A DNA stretch of 35,348 nt from Steroidobacteraceae bacterium (lineage in GTDB: Bacteria; Pseudomonadota; Gammaproteobacteria; Steroidobacterales; Steroidobacteraceae), in assembly GCA_017853555.1 (NCBI GenBank), contig JAFMJH010000019.1:1-35348 (forward strand), read 5' to 3'. Shown piece by piece: positions 23,729-31,948 of the stretch; positions within the stretch are counted from its first letter, which is position 1; every line of letters starts with the position of its first letter. Below the pieces are notes generated by a model. It saw nothing but the letters and a program-made list of their open reading frames with translations. It did no database searches and was not told the origin of the DNA. A program made the position numbers and the translations under genes.

Positions 23729-24720
23729 GCCGCACCCGCCGGACGTACCGACACTTCACCGGCGATCACGCGCACGCGCTCACCGATCGCATTCTCGACC
23801 AGCAACGCGCCCTCGGCATCGATGCCGCGTGCCACGCCCTCGATCTCGCGCCCCGTCTCGCCGACGCGCACTCGCCGACCGCGCAGCGCATCGGTTGCGC
23901 GCCACGGCGCAAAAAACGGCGCAAAGCCCGCGTTGCCGAATACCTTCAAGCCTTCGACGCAACGGGCGATGACACGCGCGGCCAGCGCATTGCGCGCCGC
24001 GACGTCGACGCCGCATTCGAGAAGATCCGCCGCCGAAGTTCCAAGACGCTCGATCGCAGTGCGCGAGGCGCTCGACAACCGCAAGTTCAAACCGATGCCG
24101 ATGACGACGTGTCCGGGGCCGCCGGCCTCGGCACGCAACTCGACCAGAATGCCGCCGAGCTTGCGCTCACCGAACCACAAATCGTTCGGCCATTTGAGAC
24201 TGACCTCTCGCGCGCCACGATCGTGCAACGCCTGCAACACGCAACAACCGATCACGAGCGTGAGCGCGGGCAATTCGCGCGGCAACGTTTCATAGGTTGT
24301 GGCGATCGACAGCGCGAGACTGCCACCCAAGCTCGCGCGCCAGGCGCGACCCCTGCGGCCGCGGCCACCGGTCTGATTTTCGGCGAGCAGCGCGACGAAC
24401 TCGCCGGGCGTCGGCGCGTCCGCCGCGAGCAGCGCACCGTTGGTCGAATCGATTTCCCAGGCGACGCGCACGGCACAGGTCGGCACGGCCGCGGTGATGC
24501 GCGCCGCGTCGAGCGCTTCGCAGGGATGCACGAGCCGATAGCCGCGATGCGTGATCGCCTCGATCTCGAGGTCGAGTTCGCGCAACTGTTCGATCGCTTT
24601 CCACACCGCGCTGCGCGTGACGCCGGCACGGTCGGCCAGCGCCTCACCCGAATGAAATTCGCCATCCGCGAGCGCCGCGAATACGCGTTGCGCCAGTGGC
24701 GCGTCGTTGGGCGTCGTCAA
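23725..24720 (-). CDS. birA: Biotin--protein ligase / biotin operon repressor BirA
   Basis: A 331-residue two-part protein. A winged helix occupies about 5-65 ('LADGEFHSGEALADRAGVTRSAVWKAIEQL', split over two helices). The ligase domain carries the biotinyl-AMP loop 'GGRGRRGR' (118-125), 'KWPNDLW' near 180 and 'GIGLNL'. It activates biotin and attaches it to carboxylases, and represses biotin genes. The TTG at 24720 overlaps the plsY stop (TTGA) and has GGAG nearby, giving an N-terminus like E. coli BirA. ATG 24747 is the alternative. The open frame continues far upstream but that part is out of homology. The usual downstream coaX is missing. Confidence 0.9.
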   Translation of the reverse strand: MTTPNDAPLAQRVFAALADGEFHSGEALADRAGVTRSAVWKAIEQLRELDLEIEAITHRGYRLVHPCEALDAARITAAVPTCAVRVAWEIDSTNGALLAADAPTPGEFVALLAENQTGGRGRRGRAWRASLGGSLALSIATTYETLPRELPALTLVIGCCVLQALHDRGAREVSLKWPNDLWFGERKLGGILVELRAEAGGPGHVVIGIGLNLRLSSASRTAIERLGTSAADLLECGVDVAARNALAARVIARCVEGLKVFGNAGFAPFFAPWRATDALRGRRVRVGETGREIEGVARGIDAEGALLVENAIGERVRVIAGEVSVRPAGAA

Positions 24721-25385
24721 GAGCGCTCCGAACGCGCGGCGCGCCATTTGCCGAACAACCAGAGACGCATCGCGCGCGGCTCGGTACCCGCACGCAAGCG
24801 CGCGAGATTGCTGCGATGGGTGTACGCGACGAAAAGCGCGCAGGCACAGCCGAACGCGACCCAAGGCTCGAGCAACGCGGGCTCGACGACGCCGGCGCGC
24901 ACGGCGATCAGCACGCCGAGCGGCAAAGTCGCGGTGGCGACGATGGAGCCGAGACTCACGTACCCAAAGACGATCATCATCAAAAACCACACGCCGAGCA
25001 CGAGGCTCAGCATGAGCGGCGACACCGCCAGCAAAGTGCCGAGCAAAGTCGCCACACCCTTGCCGCCGCGAAAACCGTGGAAGACGGGATACACGTGCCC
25101 GACGATCGCGGCGTAGCCGCAAAGCAGCGGCGCCCAAAGCGCAGCCTCGCCCTGCTCGGCCACGAACACGCCGGGCAGCACGCGCACGGCGATCCAGGCT
25201 TTTGCGACATCGATCACGATCACCCCGAGCGCGAAGCGAGCGCCCTGGGTGCGCAAAGCGTTGGTGCCACCGGCATTGCCGCTGCCTTGCGTGCGGATGT
25301 CCACCCCGCGCAGGCGGCCGAGCACGAGCGCGCCGTTGACCGACCCGAGCAGGTAAGCGAGCAATGTCTGGACGATCAACATCAT
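24717..25385 (-). CDS. plsY: Glycerol-3-phosphate acyltransferase PlsY
   Basis: A 222-residue inner-membrane enzyme that transfers an acyl group from acyl-phosphate to glycerol-3-phosphate, starting phospholipid synthesis. The motifs are clear: 'AYLLGSVNGALVLGRLRGVD' (about 10-29), 'GSGNAGGTNALR' (about 34-45) and 'HGFRGGKGVATLLG'. About five membrane segments are seen. It is slightly longer than the E. coli protein, with a basic C-terminal tail. ATG 25385 has GGAG upstream; an adjacent ATG also works. It is the first gene of a minus-strand plsY-birA-SPOR unit. Confidence 0.92.
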   Translation of the reverse strand: MMLIVQTLLAYLLGSVNGALVLGRLRGVDIRTQGSGNAGGTNALRTQGARFALGVIVIDVAKAWIAVRVLPGVFVAEQGEAALWAPLLCGYAAIVGHVYPVFHGFRGGKGVATLLGTLLAVSPLMLSLVLGVWFLMMIVFGYVSLGSIVATATLPLGVLIAVRAGVVEPALLEPWVAFGCACALFVAYTHRSNLARLRAGTEPRAMRLWLFGKWRAARSERS

Positions 25386-25455
25386 CAGGGTCACTCCACG
25401 AGGCCGCCATCCTACCGACTCGACCGTGCCCCTGCGACCGAGGCACAATGTCCGC

Positions 25456-26385
25456 GTGAGCGAAAAAGTACCCACCTTGAACCTTCGGGACGTCGACTCG
25501 GACGGCTTCGTCAGCGCCTTGGGCGATGCGTACGAGCGTTATGGCTTCGTCATCATCGCCGACCACGGCATCCCGCAAGCCCTGATCGACCGATTCCTCG
25601 GTCTGTACAAGACCTTCTTCGCGTGGAGCGAGGCCGACAAGCTGCGCTACCGCATCAAGGACGGCGGCGGCGCCCGCGGCTATACGCCGTTCGGCATCGA
25701 GACCGCCAAAGGCTCTCAACATCACGACCTGAAAGAGTTCTGGCACGTCGGGCGCGAATTGCCGGCGGCGCATCCGCTCGGCAAATACATGCTGCCGAAC
25801 GTCTGGATCGATTCGATCCCGGACTTTCGGGCAACGAGCCTCGAGATGTTCGAGGCCTTCGACCGCACCGGCCGCACGCTGCTGCGCGCGATCGCGCGCT
25901 GCATGCAGCTGAGCCCCGATTACTTCGAGGACAAAGTCCAACTGGGCAACAGCATCCTGCGCGTGATCCACTATCCGCCGATGCCGCCGCAACCCACCGA
26001 AAGCGTGCGCTCCGGCGCCCACGAGGACATCAACGTCATCACGCTGCTGCTCGGCGCCGAAGAACCGGGCCTGCAAGTGCTCACCAAACAAGGCGAATGG
26101 TTGGGCGTGAACCCGCAACCGGGCTCGATGGTGGTGAACGTGGGCGACATGCTGCAACGCCTCACCAACGGCGCGTTGCGCTCGACCAGTCACCGCGTGA
26201 TCAATCCGATTCGCGAACGTGCGAGTTTCGCGCGCTACTCGATGCCGTTTTTCCTGCACTTCAATCCCGATTTCATGATCGACGCGTTGCCGTCGTGCCG
26301 CGGACCCGATCGACCGCCACCGCCGCCACCGATCATGGCCGAGGACTACCTGCAAGAACGTTTGCGGGAAATCAAACTCATCTGA
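25456..26385 (+). CDS. Isopenicillin N synthase-family 2OG-Fe(II) oxygenase
   Basis: A 309-residue non-haem iron oxygenase. The N-terminal DIOX_N region ('YGFVIIADHGIP', 29-40) precedes a jelly-roll core. Iron ligands are H189 and D191 ('GAHEDINVIT') and H246 ('STSHRV'). The co-substrate pair is R260 and S262 ('RYSMPFF'). These residues are all present, so the enzyme is probably active and 2-oxoglutarate dependent. No antibiotic cluster is nearby, so true IPNS activity is unlikely and the substrate is unknown. The GTG at 25456 gives a family-like start; the frame also allows GTG 25426. It is divergent from plsY and precedes tdk by 35 nt. Confidence 0.83.
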   Translation: MSEKVPTLNLRDVDSDGFVSALGDAYERYGFVIIADHGIPQALIDRFLGLYKTFFAWSEADKLRYRIKDGGGARGYTPFGIETAKGSQHHDLKEFWHVGRELPAAHPLGKYMLPNVWIDSIPDFRATSLEMFEAFDRTGRTLLRAIARCMQLSPDYFEDKVQLGNSILRVIHYPPMPPQPTESVRSGAHEDINVITLLLGAEEPGLQVLTKQGEWLGVNPQPGSMVVNVGDMLQRLTNGALRSTSHRVINPIRERASFARYSMPFFLHFNPDFMIDALPSCRGPDRPPPPPPIMAEDYLQERLREIKLI

Positions 26386-26420
26386 CGACGTCGCTCGCCG
26401 ACTGAGCGACGCACGAGCCC

Positions 26421-27005
26421 ATGGCCAAACTGTATTTCTATTACTCGACGATGAACGCGGGCAAATCGACCGCGCTGCTGCAGGCTTCGCACAACTACGG
26501 CGAGCGCGGCATGCGTACGCTCGTCTACACCGCGAAGCTCGACGACCGCGCGGGCGGCAAGGTCGCCTCGCGCATCGGCATCAGCGCCGATGCGCGGCAT
26601 TTCGATGCGAGTCGCGATCTGCATGCCGAGATCGCGAAGGAGCACGCACGCGACCCGCTCGCCTGCGTGCTGGTGGACGAGTCGCAGTTCCTCAGCCCCG
26701 ATCACGTGCGGCAACTGGCGCGCGTGGTCGACGAACTCGACGTGCCGGTGCTGTGCTACGGGCTGCGTACGGATTTCCTCGGCCGCCTGTTCGAAGGCAG
26801 CGCACAGCTGCTCGCCTGGGCGGACAACCTCGTCGAGCTCAAAACCGTTTGCCACTGCGGGCGCAAGGCGACCATGGTCGTGCGGGTCAACCCGGAAGGG
26901 CGGGTCGAATCGGCCGGCGCGCAGGTGGAGATCGGCGGCAATGACCGCTACGTGCCCTTGTGCCGCCGACACTTCTTCGCCGCGCTCGACGACGGCCACG
27001 CCTGA
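26421..27005 (+). CDS. tdk: Thymidine kinase
   Basis: A 194-residue type II thymidine kinase that phosphorylates thymidine for salvage. It has a P-loop 'MNAGKST' (11-17), 'DESQF' (about 88-92) carrying the catalytic Glu, a lasso region and zinc cysteines in 'CHCGRKA' plus a late Cys-x-x-His ('CRRH'). Length matches the family. A 7-bp GC hairpin (27038-27056, loop GTTCG) lies 33 nt after the stop without a T-run. Confidence 0.93.
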   Translation: MAKLYFYYSTMNAGKSTALLQASHNYGERGMRTLVYTAKLDDRAGGKVASRIGISADARHFDASRDLHAEIAKEHARDPLACVLVDESQFLSPDHVRQLARVVDELDVPVLCYGLRTDFLGRLFEGSAQLLAWADNLVELKTVCHCGRKATMVVRVNPEGRVESAGAQVEIGGNDRYVPLCRRHFFAALDDGHA

Positions 27006-27056
27006 AGGCATTTGTTGCATAAAAGCGACGATCTGGCCGGCGCGGTTCGCGCGCCG

Positions 27057-27074
27057 ATGTCATAGAATATTCAC
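27057..27074 (+). promoter_or_regulatory. Pho-box-like site upstream of the TonB receptor
   Basis: ATGTCAT-AGAA-TATTCAC resembles two PhoB half-sites (CTGTCAT and CTGTCAC, 11-nt spacing) with 10 of 14 half-site positions matched; the second half is weak. The overlapping TAGAAT (27063-27068) could instead be a -10 element. It lies 90 nt before the receptor start. The downstream EEP and acid phosphatase genes make phosphate control plausible. Confidence 0.3.
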
Positions 27075-27163
27075 CTCTTTCGGTTCCAATGCCGCTCGTT
27101 AGAAAGGCGGCGATCAGCCCGCGTTTCAGAGTTCGTTTTTACCCCCATCTGGAGACTTCACCC

Positions 27164-29704
27164 ATGTCACTGATCGTGTCTCGCTCGCGACGCTCCGGCG
27201 TCAAGCTTGCAACGATGCTCGTCAGCCCGTTGCTGGTCATCGCCGGCAGTCAGGCTGCGTTCGCCCAATCCACCGGTACGCAAGCTGCGGAAGGCTTGCA
27301 GGAAGTCATCGTCACCGGCCGTCGCGCGCAGCAAATCGCCGTGATGACCGAGCAGACCGCCGCCAAGTCGCGCGTCACGCTCACCGGCGAATACATCCAG
27401 AAGCTCACGCCGGGCAACACCTTCCTCGATTCGATCAACCAGACGCCGGGCCTCAACTTCACGAACAACGACGCCTACGGCACCTCGGGTGGCAACCTGC
27501 GTCTGCGCAGCTTCGACGGCAACCGCATCTCGCTGACCTTCGACGGCATCCCGCTGAACGACACGGGCAACTACGCGATCTACTCGAACCAGCAGATCGA
27601 CCCTGAACTCATCGACGCCGTGGACGTGAACCTCGGCACGACCGACGTCGACAGCCCGACCGCTTCGGCCACGGGCGGCACGATCAACGCACGTACGCGC
27701 AAGCCCGCCAAGACGGCAGGCGGTCTCGTCACGCTGTCGGCTGGTGAATACAACTTCCGTCGCTACTTCGGCTTGCTCGAAACGGGCGAGATCGGCCCCT
27801 TCGGCACGCGCGCGTACATCGCCGCCTCCTCGGCCAGCAACGACAAGTTCAAAGGTCCGGGCGAACTCTACAAGCGCCAGTTCAACGCGCGCGTGTACCA
27901 GGAAATCAACGACCAGGATTTCATCGCCGTCGCGTTCCACTTCAACCGCAATCGCAACAACTTCTACCGCACGACCTCGGAAGCAAACTTCGCCGCCTTC
28001 GGTCGCTCGTACGAAAACATCGCGACCTGCACCCGTCCGACGCCGACCAAGGGTGTGGCGGACAACGACGCTGCAACGCCCAACGCGAGCACGGCAACCC
28101 TGCTCAACAGCGACAATCCGCTGAACCCGGGCGCCTGCTCCAACTATTACGGGCTGCGCATCAACCCTTCCGACACGGGCAACATCCGCATCACGTCGTT
28201 GTGGCATCTGTCGGACAAGGTGCGTCTGTCCGTCGACCCGTCCTTCCAGTACGTGCTCGCCAACGGTGGCGGCTCGACGACGCTCTCCGAGACCGTCGCG
28301 GCCACCAGCGCCGACAAGCGCGTGATCGGCAGCACGACGCTCACCGGCTTCGATCTCAATGGCGACGGCGATACGCTCGACACGGTGCGGTTCTACTCTC
28401 CGAGCAACACCAACACCAAGCGTTACGGCGTGAACGCCTCGCTGATCTGGGACGTGGCTGAAGGTCAGCGCGTGCGCCTTGCGTACACGCTCGACTACGG
28501 CAAGCACCGTCAGACCGCCGAGTTTGGCTACCTCGATGCCAACGGCAATCCGGAGAACGTGTTCGCCGGTCGTCAAGGTCGCAAGGTCTACGCAGCCGAC
28601 GGCGTCGTGCTGCGCAATCGCGACCGTTACTCGATCGCCGAACTGAACCAGGTCGCCGCCGACTATCGCGGCAAGTTCATGGACGACAAGCTGACGCTGA
28701 ACGTCGGCGTCCGCGCACCGTTCTTCAAGCGCGAGCTCAACCAGTACTGCTACACGCAGAACGCCTCGACCAACGTGCTGTGCACCACGCAGTCCCCGGT
28801 TGCCACTCGTGCAAACGGCAACGTCGTGTTCGTGAACGCGGCCACGGCGGTCGAGTACATCGCGCCGTTCGCCGCGACGGCGAAGTTCGACGAGATTCTG
28901 CCGAACGTCGGTCTGACCTACGCGATCGACGATTCGAACACCGTGTACACCTCGTACTCGGAAGGTCTCTCGGCGCCGCGAACGGACAGCCTCTACGGCC
29001 TGCGTCGTCTGCCGGACAACACTCTCGCACGCGTCAATCCGAATCCGGAAAAGACGAAGTCGTACGATCTCGGCTGGCGCTATCGCTCGTCGAACGTGAT
29101 GGCGAGCGTCGCGGCCTGGAAGTCCGAATACAAGAACCGCATCGTGTCGTCCTTCGATGCCGATCTCGGCTTCAGCGTCGATCGCAACATCGGCGACGTG
29201 GATCTGAGCGGCTACGATGCGCAGATCGGCTTCCAGCCCTACGAGTGGATGCAGATCAGCGCCTCGGCTTCGCACACGAAGACGAAGTTGCTCAACAACC
29301 TGCAGCTGAGCGCGACCGCCGCGTTGCCGACCGCCGGCAAGGCGCTCGTTGAAACGCCGGACTACACCTTCGGCAGCCGCATCGAAATCTACCCGGTCAA
29401 GCATTTCAGCTTGGGCTTCCAAGGCAAGTACGTCGGCAAGCGCTGGGCGACCGACATGAACGATGCCTCGGTGCGCCCGTACTCGATCTTCGATCTCGAT
29501 GCTCGCTACGAGTTCGAGATGCCGGCCACCAAAGGTCTCACGGTGCAGCTGAACATCAGCAACTTGTTCGACGAGGAATACTTCAACACCATCTCCTCGA
29601 CGAACTACTCGGTTGCACTCACCGGCTTCACGGCGCCCTCGGCCGCCTTCTACGGCATCGGTGCGCCGCGCACCGCGAGCCTGAGCTTCCAGCTCAAGCT
29701 CTGA
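27164..29704 (+). CDS. TonB-dependent outer-membrane receptor
   Basis: An 846-residue protein with a long signal peptide (to about residue 36, 'GSQAAFA'), a TonB-box region 'LQEVIVTGRRA', a plug domain ('LDSINQTPGLNFTN', 'NLRLRSFDGNRISLTFDGIP' and 'SATGGTINARTRKP'), then a large beta barrel. The C-terminal strand ends 'ASLSFQLKL'. It imports a specific ligand into the periplasm using TonB energy. ATG 27164 has GGAG 11 nt upstream. Its neighbours, a secreted EEP enzyme and a convergent acid phosphatase, suggest uptake linked to phosphorylated organics (inference). A strong terminator lies 49 nt after the stop. Confidence 0.9.
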   Translation: MSLIVSRSRRSGVKLATMLVSPLLVIAGSQAAFAQSTGTQAAEGLQEVIVTGRRAQQIAVMTEQTAAKSRVTLTGEYIQKLTPGNTFLDSINQTPGLNFTNNDAYGTSGGNLRLRSFDGNRISLTFDGIPLNDTGNYAIYSNQQIDPELIDAVDVNLGTTDVDSPTASATGGTINARTRKPAKTAGGLVTLSAGEYNFRRYFGLLETGEIGPFGTRAYIAASSASNDKFKGPGELYKRQFNARVYQEINDQDFIAVAFHFNRNRNNFYRTTSEANFAAFGRSYENIATCTRPTPTKGVADNDAATPNASTATLLNSDNPLNPGACSNYYGLRINPSDTGNIRITSLWHLSDKVRLSVDPSFQYVLANGGGSTTLSETVAATSADKRVIGSTTLTGFDLNGDGDTLDTVRFYSPSNTNTKRYGVNASLIWDVAEGQRVRLAYTLDYGKHRQTAEFGYLDANGNPENVFAGRQGRKVYAADGVVLRNRDRYSIAELNQVAADYRGKFMDDKLTLNVGVRAPFFKRELNQYCYTQNASTNVLCTTQSPVATRANGNVVFVNAATAVEYIAPFAATAKFDEILPNVGLTYAIDDSNTVYTSYSEGLSAPRTDSLYGLRRLPDNTLARVNPNPEKTKSYDLGWRYRSSNVMASVAAWKSEYKNRIVSSFDADLGFSVDRNIGDVDLSGYDAQIGFQPYEWMQISASASHTKTKLLNNLQLSATAALPTAGKALVETPDYTFGSRIEIYPVKHFSLGFQGKYVGKRWATDMNDASVRPYSIFDLDARYEFEMPATKGLTVQLNISNLFDEEYFNTISSTNYSVALTGFTAPSAAFYGIGAPRTASLSFQLKL

Positions 29705-31053
29705 TGAACGTTCACCGTCGCGCGGGATCGTCCTGCGGCTCGGTGTCGAACCAGAGGGGCAGCTTCGGCTGCCCCTCTTTTTTTGTCTGCGCATTCGCCA
29801 CCGTGCTGGCGCAACTCGCAATCATCGCTGTCGCGCTGGCCGATACACCGGCCGCCGTCGAACCGCCCGTGCGCGCGGCGCATATGCTGCGCATCGCAAC
29901 CTACAACGCGAGTCTGAATCGCGACACCGAAGGTGCGCTCGTGCAGACGCTCGGCACACTCGATGCTGCAGGGCATGGCGCCGACCACCAGGCGCGGGTG
30001 ATCGCCGAAGTGTTGCAACGCGTCGCGCCCGACGTATTGCTCATCAACGAATTCGATTACGACACGCAAGGCACCGCGTTGCGCCTCTTCGACGAACGGT
30101 ATCTGCGCGTTTCCCAAAACGGTGCGCCGACCCTGCGGTTTCGTGAACGCTATTCGGCCCCGGTGAACACCGGCGTGCCGAGCGGTGTCGATCTCGATCG
30201 GGACGGCCGCATCGGCGGACCGAACGATGCCCTCGGCTTCGGACTGTTTCCGGGTCAGTATGGTCTCGCGGTCTACTCGAAGTTGCCGATCCGTCGCGCG
30301 GCGGTGCGCAGCTTCCGCCGATTTCTTTGGAAGGACATGCCGGGCGCCGTCTTGCCGCCCGATTGGTATTCGACGGCGGCGCTCGCGAAGTTGCCCTTGT
30401 CGTCGAAGAATCACCTCGACGTTCCCCTGCAGTTGCCGAGCGGCGGAACGCTGCACTTTCTCGTCAGCCACCCTACGCCACCGGCGTTCGACGGCGCCGA
30501 AGATCGCAACGGTCGGCGCAATCACGACGAAATTCGTCTTTGGGCCGATTACCTGTCAGCGGCGAACGCGGGCTATCTCGTCGACGATGCAGGCCGGCGC
30601 GGCGGTCTAGATCCGGCCGCTTCGTTCGTGATCGCGGGTGACCTCAATGCGGATCCGAACGACGGCGGCAGTTACGACCGGGCGGTCCTGCAACTGCTCG
30701 ATCATCCGCGCGTGAACACAGCCGTTGCGATGGGTGCTTTGCGCCCGGCCAGCGCAGGCGCGCAATCGGCGACTGCGCGTCAAGGCGGCGCGAATCACGG
30801 CCACGGCGGCGAACCTGCGTTCGACACGGCCGATTTCGGCGACGCGGGCAGCGATGCTCCCGGCAATCTGCGCGCCGACTACGTGCTGCCTTCCAAAGAT
30901 TTGCAGGTCTGCGCATCCGGGGTCTTCTGGCCGACATCGGAAGAGCCGCTATGGCGACTCGTCAACGACGACGTGCGCAGAAGCTCCGATCACCGCCTCG
31001 TGTGGATCGACATCGCGCTGCCCGGCTTCACTTGCCCGCAGCGGACACGGTGA
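29704..31053 (+). CDS. Secreted EEP-family hydrolase with terminator inside its 5' end
   Basis: A 449-residue secreted enzyme of the endonuclease/exonuclease/phosphatase family. 'LRIATYNASLNRD' is at about 62-74, 'DVLLINEFDYD' carries the metal Glu (about 110-120), 'FVIAGDLNADPNDGG' the Asp/Asn pair (about 313-327), and 'SSDHRLVWIDI' is near the end. With the ATG at 29704 it overlaps the receptor stop (TGATG) and gains a basic N-region plus hydrophobic core, a good signal peptide. That start region contains a strong terminator (29753-29784). GTG 29803 would start after it but gives a poor signal. The substrate may be an organic phosphate. Confidence 0.8.
   Translation: MNVHRRAGSSCGSVSNQRGSFGCPSFFVCAFATVLAQLAIIAVALADTPAAVEPPVRAAHMLRIATYNASLNRDTEGALVQTLGTLDAAGHGADHQARVIAEVLQRVAPDVLLINEFDYDTQGTALRLFDERYLRVSQNGAPTLRFRERYSAPVNTGVPSGVDLDRDGRIGGPNDALGFGLFPGQYGLAVYSKLPIRRAAVRSFRRFLWKDMPGAVLPPDWYSTAALAKLPLSSKNHLDVPLQLPSGGTLHFLVSHPTPPAFDGAEDRNGRRNHDEIRLWADYLSAANAGYLVDDAGRRGGLDPAASFVIAGDLNADPNDGGSYDRAVLQLLDHPRVNTAVAMGALRPASAGAQSATARQGGANHGHGGEPAFDTADFGDAGSDAPGNLRADYVLPSKDLQVCASGVFWPTSEEPLWRLVNDDVRRSSDHRLVWIDIALPGFTCPQRTR
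29753..29784 (+). terminator. Strong intrinsic terminator after the TonB receptor
   Basis: AGAGGGGCAGC (29753-29763) pairs perfectly with GCTGCCCCTCT (29768-29778) around a TTCG tetraloop, followed by a T-run through 29784. It is 49 nt after the receptor stop, yet inside the open frame of the next gene. It may limit readthrough so the receptor outnumbers the enzyme. Confidence 0.9.
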
Positions 31054-31948
31054 CGAGACGCGCATATTTCCGCGTCATGACTTTCTGTGCGCAGACGTCC
31101 GCCACATCGTCTTTGCCGCAGACGTCCGCGGCAAGCGACCGCTCCCACGAACCGTACATCGCATTCGGCAGGATGAACCAGCGCTCGCCGAACAAAGGCT
31201 CGAGCTCGGCGCGTCGCTTGGCAAAAGTCGCACGATCGGTGAAATCGCGCAGATCATCCCCGACCAGCGCAATGATGCGATAACGCGCGGCGATCCAGGT
31301 GCGGCGGACGCTTTTGTCGCCACTCTCCCAATCCGGGCGCTCACCACGCAAAGTCACCGCGTCGGGCTCGGACACTTGCGGCAGATCGAGCGCCGCGAGG
31401 TTGCGCACCGTCGCCGTCTTGGCGGGGCAGGCATCATCGGTGCGCGCGAATTTGGCCAGGCACTGCCGATTGGTCACGTAGAACACCTTGTGACCCGCAC
31501 GTGCTGCGGCCCAAAGAAAATCGTGCGCGCCCGGCAATGCGTCCGCACCCGCCTCTTCCATCCACGCCTGCCAAGAAGCGTCGTCGTAGTCGAGTCCCGC
31601 GGCCGCGCGGCGTGCCTGATAGACCGAATTGTCGAGGACCGTCTCGTCGAGATCGACCACGATCGCCGTCGGCAGTTTGGCGATGCGGCGCGCATCGACC
31701 TGCATTTGCTCCACTGCCGCCGTACCCGCCCGCTTCGCGAGTGCGGGCAGACGCGAAGTCGCATGGCGATATGCTTGCAAGGCGTTCGCCCGATACTCAT
31801 CGGCCGTCTGCATCCAGAGTATGGCGTGCAACTGCTCGCGCGCTCCGACGGGCTCGGCCGCTCGCGCGCGATCGATTGCCGCGCCGGCTGCGACGAGCAG
31901 CGCACAGATCACGATCGCCGCAACACGCATCGCGCGGCGTTTGCGCAT
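31028..31948 (-). CDS. HAD-family acid phosphatase, e(P4)/class C-like
   Basis: A 306-residue exported protein: basic N-terminus and hydrophobic core (about 8-24), 'ARA-AEP' as a likely signal cleavage site. The HAD motif I is 'VVDLDETVLDNS' with D99 and D101, motif II 'YVTNRQ', and the late acidic motif 'GDDLRDF'. This matches acid phosphatases/5'-nucleotidases of the e(P4) family, but no lipobox cysteine is visible, so it is probably soluble in the periplasm. The ATG overlaps the stop of the upstream monooxygenase (TGATG); GTG 31951 is also possible. It converges on the EEP gene with a 26-nt overlap. Confidence 0.87.
   Translation of the reverse strand: MRKRRAMRVAAIVICALLVAAGAAIDRARAAEPVGAREQLHAILWMQTADEYRANALQAYRHATSRLPALAKRAGTAAVEQMQVDARRIAKLPTAIVVDLDETVLDNSVYQARRAAAGLDYDDASWQAWMEEAGADALPGAHDFLWAAARAGHKVFYVTNRQCLAKFARTDDACPAKTATVRNLAALDLPQVSEPDAVTLRGERPDWESGDKSVRRTWIAARYRIIALVGDDLRDFTDRATFAKRRAELEPLFGERWFILPNAMYGSWERSLAADVCGKDDVADVCAQKVMTRKYARLVTVSAAGK

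Noticed and set aside
24721..26355. Long minus-strand extension of the birA open frame through plsY and the oxygenase
   Set aside because: The extension is antisense to or out of frame with clear genes there, and only the last 331 residues match BirA. GC-rich sequence simply lacks stops.
27167..29821. 884-codon open frame antisense to the TonB receptor
   Set aside because: It is an antisense shadow of a clear TonB receptor in GC-rich DNA. The product is Arg/Val/Asp-biased without motifs, and the sense protein has full family structure.
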